From: Syntrophomonas sp.
Lineage (GTDB): Bacteria; Bacillota; Syntrophomonadia; Syntrophomonadales; Syntrophomonadaceae
Length of the DNA: 33,316 nucleotides
NCBI GenBank assembly: GCA_003558625.1
Contig: PWPP01000077.1
Location: 1-33,316, forward strand
Direction: 5' to 3'
Shown here in pieces: positions 26,137-33,316 of this stretch. The notes under the pieces are model-generated. The model had not been told where the DNA came from. It worked only from the letters and a program-made list of their open reading frames with translations, and did not search any database. The position numbers were made by a program, and so were the translations under genes. Every line of letters starts with the position of its first letter. Position 1 is the first letter of the stretch.

Positions 26137-27258
26137 TTATATATTCAGCATCATTTTTATCTGCAGCCACAGAAGTTGAAGCATTGGATGCAGGGCAGGA
26201 GAAAGCCACAATAATATAATGATCGGAACCAGGGCTGCTGCAAAAAGGAAAAACACATATTTGGTGCTGGTTCTCTCCCGGTATAATTGGCTTACCCCCC
26301 GGGCATCCACTAAAATCGAACCGATTTTCAATCGTACCAAAAAGGTGCTGGACATCCCCTTGCGCCCTTTCTCTAAAAAATCCACCATATTGGAATGGGT
26401 TCCCACAGCTACAATCAAACTGCTGCCACATTCCCAGGCTAAGATCATGGCCGCATCTTCACTGGTTCCGGTGATAGGGAAAATCAATGCCTGCAGCCCC
26501 ATATTTTTCACTCTTTCCAGACCCGGAGCCCCCCCGTCAGCATAAGCATGTACAATAATTTCTGCTCCGCTGGACAGGGCCTGATCCGATACACTGTCCA
26601 TATCCCCGATAATGATATCCGGTGTGAGGCCAAACTCCAAGAGTGCATCAGCACCGCCGTCTACTCCGATTAATACCGGCTTTTCTTCCTGAATATAGGC
26701 ATGAATGGTTTTCAGGTCCTCTTTATAGCTGCTTCCCCTTACCACAATTAGGACATGACGGTTTAGCATCTCGGTTTTAAGCACGGGTACTTCAATATCA
26801 CCCAACAAAACATTTTTTTCCTTGCGGGCATAGGCCAGGGTATTTTCCACAAAACGATCTAACTCTTTCTGAGTATTGGCAGCAGCCAGTGCCTGTTTTT
26901 CCCGGATATCTTCCATCGTTAAAATCTTACCCCGGGCGACAGGTTTTTTTTGGTAACAAACTTCCTCCCCCTTAATTTCAACGCTATTTCCTTCCCGGAG
27001 CCTGAGAAAAATCTCTTCCCCGGCTTCATCGATAAGGGGGATTCCCGCCATAATAATCTTATACGCTCCCCGGGAAGAATACCTTCCGGTTATAGATTGC
27101 CGGGCATTAATAATGGCCGCCGGTTTAGCTGCAATCAGCCCGTTGGCGGCAACCTCATCGATATCTTCATGGTTGATTATCGCGATTTCATTCTTTTTTA
27201 ATCGCAGTACCAGGTTTTTCGTTCGATGGTCTAAACGAACCCTGCCCCGTATGGACAT
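26137..27258 (-). CDS. steA: SteA-like putative cytokinetic ring protein (thiamin-pyrophosphokinase-like domain)
   Basis: GRVRLDHRTKNLVLRLKKNEIAIINHEDIDEVAANGLIAAKPAAIINARQSITGRYS, GVDGGADALLEFGLTPDIIIGDMDSVSD, TGTSEDAAMILAW, C-terminal TM. Confidence 0.85.
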   Translation of the reverse strand: MSIRGRVRLDHRTKNLVLRLKKNEIAIINHEDIDEVAANGLIAAKPAAIINARQSITGRYSSRGAYKIIMAGIPLIDEAGEEIFLRLREGNSVEIKGEEVCYQKKPVARGKILTMEDIREKQALAAANTQKELDRFVENTLAYARKEKNVLLGDIEVPVLKTEMLNRHVLIVVRGSSYKEDLKTIHAYIQEEKPVLIGVDGGADALLEFGLTPDIIIGDMDSVSDQALSSGAEIIVHAYADGGAPGLERVKNMGLQALIFPITGTSEDAAMILAWECGSSLIVAVGTHSNMVDFLEKGRKGMSSTFLVRLKIGSILVDARGVSQLYRERTSTKYVFFLFAAALVPIIILLWLSPALHPMLQLLWLQIKMMLNI

Positions 27259-27506
27259 CACACACCTCATTTATCATATGGATTTGCTCCCGGTTGAGTC
27301 CTGGCAGGTATATCCCTTAATCCCATGCCGGAGCCTTTCTTCCGAGTTTTATTCTTTAATACTATAGTTTTTTTTATTATAAAAGACCCGCCATAATTAA
27401 GCAAAAATATCTGCCGTTTACAGAGGTTGGGAGCGGGAAATGGGCCCGGGGCAAAACCCCTCCTCCCCCTTATAATACGTCTTTATTTAGTACAAAAATC
27501 CCGGGG

Positions 27507-27535
27507 CAAAAATGCCGGTTTAAAACAACCGGCAT
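27507..27535 (-). terminator. Rho-independent terminator downstream of spo0A
   Basis: ATGCCGGTT/AACCGGCAT stem; minus strand continues TTTTTGCCCC. Confidence 0.75.
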
Positions 27536-27570
27536 ATGACCTCCGGGTCCGTTGCGGATAAGCTCCGGGT

Positions 27571-28374
27571 TTAATATACTTTGTTTTCTAATCTGATCCG
27601 ATCGGAGATAATAGCGATGAATTCTGAATTGGTCGGCTTCCCTTTTTCTCCACTCACGGTATATCCGAAAAACTTGTTGATTTTATCCAGGTCTCCCCGT
27701 TCCCAGGCCAGTTCAATCGCATGGCGGATGGCTCTTTCTACCCTGCTGGGTGTCGTGTCATATTTTTGGGCAATGGCCGGATATAATTCTTTGGTTACTG
27801 CCCCAAGGTAATTCACTTCTTTTATAACCAATATTATGGCATCGCGAAGATACTGGTAGCCTTTTACATGGGCCGGAACTCCCAGTTCATGAATGACTTT
27901 TGTCACCCTCACTTCCATATCTTTAGAAGGTGCGGGCGTAGGCGGTTGACTGCCCCTGTGGGTCGGATAAGGTTTCTTGGTTTTGATATCCCGGGCAATT
28001 TGCCTGACCCGATCACCCAGGACATTGAGATTAAATGGTTTTAAAATATAATAATCTGCTCCCAGCTGCACTGCTCTCTGGGTTATGTTCTCCTGTCCGA
28101 AAGCAGATAATATGATTATTTTGGGTTTCATTTCCGGATTATAACCGTCTATGTGCTCCAATACACCGATTCCATCCATATAGGGCATAATCAGGTCCAG
28201 GATCAGAACTTCTATCTGGTTTCTCTGCAAAGATTCTAAAACCTCCAAGCCATTAGAGCATACATCCACTAAATCAAAGTCTTTTTCATTTTGAAAAAAA
28301 TCTTTCAACAAGGCGCAAAATTCACGGTTGTCATCTGCTACGAGGATCTTTATGGGATCATTTTCAGCAATCAT
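27571..28374 (-). CDS. spo0A: Stage 0 sporulation response regulator Spo0A
   Basis: [46 protein letters not shown]-terminal [19 protein letters not shown] and [22 protein letters not shown]. Confidence 0.97.
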   Translation of the reverse strand: MIAENDPIKILVADDNREFCALLKDFFQNEKDFDLVDVCSNGLEVLESLQRNQIEVLILDLIMPYMDGIGVLEHIDGYNPEMKPKIIILSAFGQENITQRAVQLGADYYILKPFNLNVLGDRVRQIARDIKTKKPYPTHRGSQPPTPAPSKDMEVRVTKVIHELGVPAHVKGYQYLRDAIILVIKEVNYLGAVTKELYPAIAQKYDTTPSRVERAIRHAIELAWERGDLDKINKFFGYTVSGEKGKPTNSEFIAIISDRIRLENKVY

Positions 28375-28553
28375 GAAAGAAAAATACCTCCTTACCCAAC
28401 TAAAACTCCCTGGGATATCTTACCACGGGCAGACCCGCAACAGCTACTATAATTAATTGGGCCCCCGGACCCGGTTTTTGTTCCTGCCAATCATACCGAG
28501 GACCCATTTACCCGTTCACTCTGCTCTATTCCATATTGGGGGTGAGAAGCGGA

Positions 28554-30224
28554 TTATAAGCGCATCATTTCCTCAGCATGTTGGAGGGTTATAGAAGAAA
28601 AATTTTCTCCTCCTAACATCCGGGCAACTTCTTGAACCCGTTCTGCAGGTTCCAATTTTTTAACTGCGACAATAGTGCTGTGATCAGGCAATATGTTTTT
28701 CTCGATTAGATAGTGCACCCCGGCCCGGCTGGCAATCTGAGGGGCATGCGTTACCAAAAGCACCTGGTGACTGGATCCTAATTCTAATAATTTCCCGGCC
28801 ATGGCTTTTAAAGCAGTCCCCCCCACGCCGATATCAATTTCGTCAAAAATCAAGGTGGGAACCGCATAAACCCGGGCTAAAGCCTTTTTTAAGGCCAATA
28901 CAAAACGGGAAATTTCACCTCCTGATGCAATCCTGGCCAGTGGCCTCATGGGCTCACCAGGATTAGGGGAAAACATAAACTCCACTTCGTCAGTCCCCAG
29001 GGCATCGCCCTCTTTTTCCCGGAAATCAATTTTAAATTCCACATGCGGCATGTTTAAGGCCATCAGTTCAGCATGAACCTGCTCCTGCAAAAATGAGGCA
29101 GCCTGCTTTCTTTGCTCCCTAACAGAAGCGGCCAACTCATCATATTGGGCTTCCAGCACCCTGATTTGGGCGACAATGTCGTCCATAATGATTTCACTAT
29201 TCTTCAGGGCCTGTATTTCTTCCTGCACTTTTTCACCAAAAATAAGGATGTCTGCCACCGTATCCCCGTATTTTTTTTGCAGCTGTCTGATAGTATACAA
29301 GCGGTTTTCTATTTCCTCCAGTTTTCCAGGCTCAAAATCCAGCTCCTGCACCAGATTACTGATAGCAATAGATATCTCCTCAATAGAATAACACATTTCC
29401 TCCAATTGCCCGGTGATGTTTTGAAACATTTCCTCATGCCTGAAATCCTTACTGACTGCTGCCCCCTGATAGAGCAATTCATATGCCGAATTATTACCCT
29501 CCGGAGCATGGTATAGCAATTGCTGTAGAAGGTCACAACCCTGCATTAACTGCTGCAAATTTTGAATCCGTTCCCTGGTTTTAAGCAATTCCTCCTCTTC
29601 CCCTGCTTGTAGCTGGCTTCCCTCAATCTCTTGCAGCTGATAATGCAGAAATTCCATTCTCTCCTTTTGGTTTGCTTCCGCCCCGGACAATGTTTGCAGT
29701 TTTTTTCTGCTTTCTTTCAGGTCCGCAAATAATGCAGCCAACCAGGCTAAATCTCCTGCCATTTCCGAAGCAAAGCCATCAACAAAACTAAGAAATGATT
29801 CCGGTTTCAGGAGGTTTAAATTATCATACTGGACATGGATATCAATCAGATAGGGTGCTACCTTTTTCAACAGGTTCAGGGGGGCTACCCGTCCGTTGAT
29901 ACGAACCAGGTTTTTTCCCTGGGGATCCAGTTCTCTGCTGATTACAATTGTATTTACATCCGCTTCTATATACCCATTTTCCTCTAAAAAACCCCGGGCC
30001 CGGTTGTCACGGTCCAGGTCAAAAACCGCATCCAGAATTGCTTTGCGGCTTGTATCCCGCAAATAATCATGTCTGACTCTTTCGCCCATAATTAAACCCA
30101 GGGCATCAATAATAATAGACTTACCAGCTCCGGTTTCTCCTGTGATTACATTGAGTCCCGGGGCAAAAGCCATCTGCAAATCCTCAATTAAAACAAAATT
30201 CTTTATTTGTATCTCTGCCAGCAT
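28554..30224 (-). CDS. recN: DNA repair protein RecN
   Basis: MLAEIQIKNFVLIEDLQMAFAPGLNVITGETGAGKSIIIDALGLIMGER; ARIASGGEISRFVLALK; PTLIFDEIDIGVGGTALKAMAGKL; QVLLVTHAPQIAS. Confidence 0.97.
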   Translation of the reverse strand: MLAEIQIKNFVLIEDLQMAFAPGLNVITGETGAGKSIIIDALGLIMGERVRHDYLRDTSRKAILDAVFDLDRDNRARGFLEENGYIEADVNTIVISRELDPQGKNLVRINGRVAPLNLLKKVAPYLIDIHVQYDNLNLLKPESFLSFVDGFASEMAGDLAWLAALFADLKESRKKLQTLSGAEANQKERMEFLHYQLQEIEGSQLQAGEEEELLKTRERIQNLQQLMQGCDLLQQLLYHAPEGNNSAYELLYQGAAVSKDFRHEEMFQNITGQLEEMCYSIEEISIAISNLVQELDFEPGKLEEIENRLYTIRQLQKKYGDTVADILIFGEKVQEEIQALKNSEIIMDDIVAQIRVLEAQYDELAASVREQRKQAASFLQEQVHAELMALNMPHVEFKIDFREKEGDALGTDEVEFMFSPNPGEPMRPLARIASGGEISRFVLALKKALARVYAVPTLIFDEIDIGVGGTALKAMAGKLLELGSSHQVLLVTHAPQIASRAGVHYLIEKNILPDHSTIVAVKKLEPAERVQEVARMLGGENFSSITLQHAEEMMRL

Positions 30225-30280
30225 GTATATCCCCTCATAATCTGAGTCTAGGGATAAATTCCCGTCACCCCTGAATATAA

Positions 30281-30730
30281 TCAGGAAATTAGGTCTTTAA
30301 ACCTTTGCACAATCGATTTTACTGCTTTTTCCGGGCTTACGGCAATAAATATGGTATCATCACCGGCTACAGTTCCTAAAATTTCTTCATAATCCACTGC
30401 ATCAATCAGAGAAGCAACGGCCTGGGCAGCTCCGGGCAGGGTTTTTATTACCACCAGGCTGGAGCTGGAATTAATGCTCAACACCGAATCCCGGAATATC
30501 CTTTGCATCCTTTCACCGGAACCCCGGGGGCCCTGTAATTCAGCCAGAGCATATCTATAACCCTGGGCATCGGAAATCTTTATTAATTGCAGTTTTTTTA
30601 CATCCCGTGAAACCGTAGCCTGGGTCACGGCAAACCCCATGGCCTGTAGCTTTTCCTGCAATTCCGCCTGGGTAGTAATTCGTTCCCGGCCTATCAGATC
30701 CAGAATGGCAAAACGTCGTCTAGCATTCAT
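30281..30730 (-). CDS. argR: Arginine repressor ArgR family regulator
   Basis: Start at MNARRRFAILDLIGRERITTQAELQEKLQAMGFAVTQATVSRDVKKLQLIK; C-terminal TLPGAAQAVASLIDAVDYEEILGTVAGDDTIFIA. Confidence 0.95.
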   Translation of the reverse strand: MNARRRFAILDLIGRERITTQAELQEKLQAMGFAVTQATVSRDVKKLQLIKISDAQGYRYALAELQGPRGSGERMQRIFRDSVLSINSSSSLVVIKTLPGAAQAVASLIDAVDYEEILGTVAGDDTIFIAVSPEKAVKSIVQRFKDLIS

Positions 30731-31313
30731 CCCTATCCTCCATTTTTTTATACAGTAAAAACAATCGGGGCGGACTGTTGTTCTGGTTGATAAAATTAAC
30801 CTCCAGGATTTCAAAAAGCTGCTGCCGGATTTGAAGCAAAAATTCCCGGACTTCTTCCATTTCCAAACTGCCCATGGGGTGTCCCGGATAAGCGACTATG
30901 CTGATTAGACCCCCCGGAATTAATAGCCTCATAGCTTTGTCTATAGCGGTCAGGGTACTTGCCGGGGCGGTAGTAATGAGATGGTCTCCCCCTGGCAGAT
31001 AACCCAGGTTAAACATGGCTGCTTTAATAGGCCCCTGTAGGTAGTTATCCAAATCCACATGATCAGCGCCAATTAGTGCAACCCGCCCCAGCATACCGTT
31101 TTTTTTCAGCAGCTGGCGGGTTCGATCTATCGCTGTCTGTTGAATATCAAAAGCAAAAACCTTGCCTTCATCCCCTACCAGTCCTGCCAGAAAAAGTGTG
31201 TCTTTCCCATTACCGCATGTTGCATCCAGAACCCGGTCTCCCGGTTTTATGATGGGCTGCAGAGAAACGTGAGACAGATATACTGCATTTTTAAAAAAAC
31301 TATCTGCCATCAT
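30720..31313 (-). CDS. mnmM: Class I SAM methyltransferase, YtqB/MnmM family (tRNA mnm5s2U34 methyltransferase)
   Basis: DRVLDATCGNGKDTLFLAGLVG, VFAFDIQQTAIDRT, AAMFNLGYLPGGDH; 11-nt overlap with argR. Confidence 0.82.
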   Translation of the reverse strand: MMADSFFKNAVYLSHVSLQPIIKPGDRVLDATCGNGKDTLFLAGLVGDEGKVFAFDIQQTAIDRTRQLLKKNGMLGRVALIGADHVDLDNYLQGPIKAAMFNLGYLPGGDHLITTAPASTLTAIDKAMRLLIPGGLISIVAYPGHPMGSLEMEEVREFLLQIRQQLFEILEVNFINQNNSPPRLFLLYKKMEDRDEC

Positions 31314-32130
31314 CAGGTTCTTCGCTCCTTCCCAGTTTGTTTAACAAGCGGTAAAAAAAATCTACTTCCTTTAACTTGACCAGTTTTAGCTGTAAATCGG
31401 ATTTAAAAATCTCAATGCGGTGATCCTCTCGAAGAATGGAAAAATTTTCCCCATCGACGGAAACCAGGGCTTCCATACAAGTAATGGGAACCAGGACCAA
31501 TTTGCGGTGGGCAGAAATCACGATGGGTCTCTTATGTAAATAATAAGGAGATATCGGGGTTAACACAATCGCTTCCATAAATGGATCCAGGATCGGCCCT
31601 CCTGCAGATAATGAATAGGCCGTTGATCCCGTAGGGGTTGCTATGATGATTCCGTCACCCCGATAGGTTCCAATAAGCTGCTCCCCGGTTAAGGCTTTTA
31701 GTTTAACCATGTGTGCCGTCCTGGAACGAATTACAATCTCATTTAAACAAAAAGAACTGGCGATGAGTACATCCCCGGTAAAAAGCCGGGTTTCTAACAT
31801 CATCCTGCTCTCCAGGTCATAGTCGCCGGCAACCAGTTTTTCCAGGTACGCGTCAAACTCATGTTCTTCAATACTGCTTAAAAAACCAATGGTTCCCATA
31901 TTAATACCCAGAATCGGTCTATCTAACCCAAAATAATTACGGGCCGTTCTCAGTATAGTCCCGTCACCACCGAGTACGATAATTAAATCTATTTCCTGCT
32001 CCGGCAGGTGCGGGTCTTCATTGTCACCTGCTTCAACTGAGATATTAAAACGCTGCAACTGGCGGGTAATTTTCCTGGCCATAGCCATGGTATTCGGTTT
32101 CAGTTTGTTGCGAAGCATCAGTACCCTCAT
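31300..32130 (-). CDS. nadK: NAD kinase
   Basis: DLIIVLGGDGTILRTAR, ILGINMGTIGFLSSI, YRGDGIIIATPTGSTAYSLSAGGPI. Confidence 0.97.
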   Translation of the reverse strand: MRVLMLRNKLKPNTMAMARKITRQLQRFNISVEAGDNEDPHLPEQEIDLIIVLGGDGTILRTARNYFGLDRPILGINMGTIGFLSSIEEHEFDAYLEKLVAGDYDLESRMMLETRLFTGDVLIASSFCLNEIVIRSRTAHMVKLKALTGEQLIGTYRGDGIIIATPTGSTAYSLSAGGPILDPFMEAIVLTPISPYYLHKRPIVISAHRKLVLVPITCMEALVSVDGENFSILREDHRIEIFKSDLQLKLVKLKEVDFFYRLLNKLGRSEEPDDGR

Positions 32131-32132
32131 GT

Positions 32133-32942
32133 TTATCTTACCCCCAATAAAGCATGGGCATCAGCAACCGTTTTTTCGATCAAGACCCTGATATTCTCCG
32201 GGCCCGGGATTCCGTGAAGTAAATGAACTAAAAACTCAATATTCCCCTGTGGTCCTTTAATGGGTGAAAACCCTACCGCCGCACAGTGCAAATCAACTTT
32301 TTCCCCGGCCTGAATGATATATGACAGGACCTCTCGGTGTACGGCGGGGTCTTTAACAACCCCTCTTTTGCCCACTTTTTCCCGCCCCGCTTCAAACTGG
32401 GGTTTTACTAAAACAATCATTTCCCCCTGGTCTTTCATCAATCCCTTTATCCCCGGCAAAATTTTCTGCACCGAAATAAAAGAAACGTCAATCAAGACCA
32501 AATCCACTTTTTCGCCGATATCTGCCAGGGTAACATTCCTGATATTCCTTTTTTCCATATTTATTACCCGGGGATCATGGCGCAAGGTCCAGTCCAACTG
32601 ACCGTACCCTACATCTACGGCATAGACTCTGGCTGCCCCGTGCTGCAGGATACAATCAGTAAACCCCCCGGTAGAGGCCCCGATATCTAAAACCACCTTG
32701 TTTTTTATCTCCAGATTAAACTCCTGCAGGGCTTTTTCTAATTTCTGTCCTCCCCGGCTGACATATTTATTCCGGTTCGGCTCCAGGATTATTTCTGCAT
32801 CTTCAGCTACTGCGGTTCCTGCCTTATCAATAATTTTACCATTTACCCGAACTTTTGCTGCCAAAACTAATGCGCGGGCTTTTTCCCTGGTTGGAGCCAA
32901 CCCTCTTTGAAAGAGCAAAACATCTAATCTATATCTGGCCAA
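32133..32942 (-). CDS. tlyA: TlyA family rRNA (cytidine-2'-O)-methyltransferase / hemolysin-like
   Basis: S4 domain RLDVLLFQRGLAPTREKARALVLAAKVRVNGK; DIGASTGGFTDCILQHGAARVYAVDVGYGQLDW; VKPQFEAGREKVGKRGVVKDP. Confidence 0.96.
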   Translation of the reverse strand: MARYRLDVLLFQRGLAPTREKARALVLAAKVRVNGKIIDKAGTAVAEDAEIILEPNRNKYVSRGGQKLEKALQEFNLEIKNKVVLDIGASTGGFTDCILQHGAARVYAVDVGYGQLDWTLRHDPRVINMEKRNIRNVTLADIGEKVDLVLIDVSFISVQKILPGIKGLMKDQGEMIVLVKPQFEAGREKVGKRGVVKDPAVHREVLSYIIQAGEKVDLHCAAVGFSPIKGPQGNIEFLVHLLHGIPGPENIRVLIEKTVADAHALLGVR

Positions 32943-33316
32943 ACTTCAAGCACTCCCCACCATGATGATTAAGTAAATCCGGCCAGCGATGGATAACAGC
33001 CTCCCGGATTGAACCGGGATCCATGTTCAGATAATCAAATAACTGCTCTACTTTCCCATGTCCCACAAATTCATCAGCAACTGCAACCCGCAACACTTCT
33101 GCCTGGATTTGACCGTCATTGATAATCTCTAATACCCCGCTGCCAAATCCACCGATCATGCTGTTATCTTCAATTGTGACAATACGCCCAATTCGGGCAG
33201 CAAGGTCATATATCATGGTCTCATCCAGGGGTTTCAAAAACCGGCTATTAATTAGTTCGGCCTGAATTCCGTTTTCCAGCAGCAAAGCCGCTGTATCTTT
33301 AGCCAGGGCCAGACCC
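32929..33316 (-). CDS. dxs: 1-deoxy-D-xylulose-5-phosphate synthase, C-terminal part (5' end beyond window)
   Basis: GLALAKDTAALLLENGIQAELINSRFLKPLDE, IVTIEDNSMIGGFGSGVLE, VADEFVGHGKVEQL; upstream of tlyA as in many Firmicutes. Confidence 0.92.
   Translation of the reverse strand, partial: GLALAKDTAALLLENGIQAELINSRFLKPLDETMIYDLAARIGRIVTIEDNSMIGGFGSGVLEIINDGQIQAEVLRVAVADEFVGHGKVEQLFDYLNMDPGSIREAVIHRWPDLLNHHGGECLKFGQI

Noticed and set aside
26105-26431. 108-aa minus-strand ORF overlapping the 3' end of steA in another frame
   Set aside because: Overlaps the well-supported steA frame; no recognisable domain.
1-33316. Search by eye for CRISPR arrays, transposases, integrase/phage genes, toxin-antitoxin pairs, tRNAs
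   Set aside because: None found. The only recombinase is the chromosomal xerD in its conserved context.

Overview
The window looks like about 33 kb of chromosome from a Clostridia-type Firmicute (Syntrophomonas-like; the lineage is inferred from gene content only). I saw no mobile elements, CRISPR arrays, rRNAs or tRNAs. From left to right it carries: a trimeric NADH-linked [FeFe]-hydrogenase operon (hydA partial, hydB, hydC); a HU gene; nif3/yqfO and trmK; a stand-alone TrpB2-type gene; a TPP riboswitch with a thiamine-precursor ABC transporter; pcm; two adjacent inositol-monophosphatase paralogs; pdp-deoB-xerD; a CBS-domain PPase; a ComB-like protein, EndoQ-type PHP protein and NudF; DUF3866 and an M20 peptidase; a PNPT/GT2/SteB/SteA envelope cluster; spo0A; and recN-argR-mnmM-nadK-tlyA-dxs (partial). 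The most interesting observations are: (1) one IMPase paralog has lost its metal ligands; (2) SteA/SteB homologs sit beside spo0A with a GT2 and a PNPT-like protein whose core motif is altered; (3) the recN-spo0A and nudF-xerD-deoB-pdp neighbourhoods lack spoIVB, spoIIM and dacF/spoIIA; (4) a short HydB suggests a non-bifurcating hydrogenase; (5) an unlisted Lys-rich small ORF lies directly upstream of hup; (6) a divergent ComB-fold protein is next to EndoQ and NudF. No computation or database search was run. Family calls come from motif recognition in the translations.
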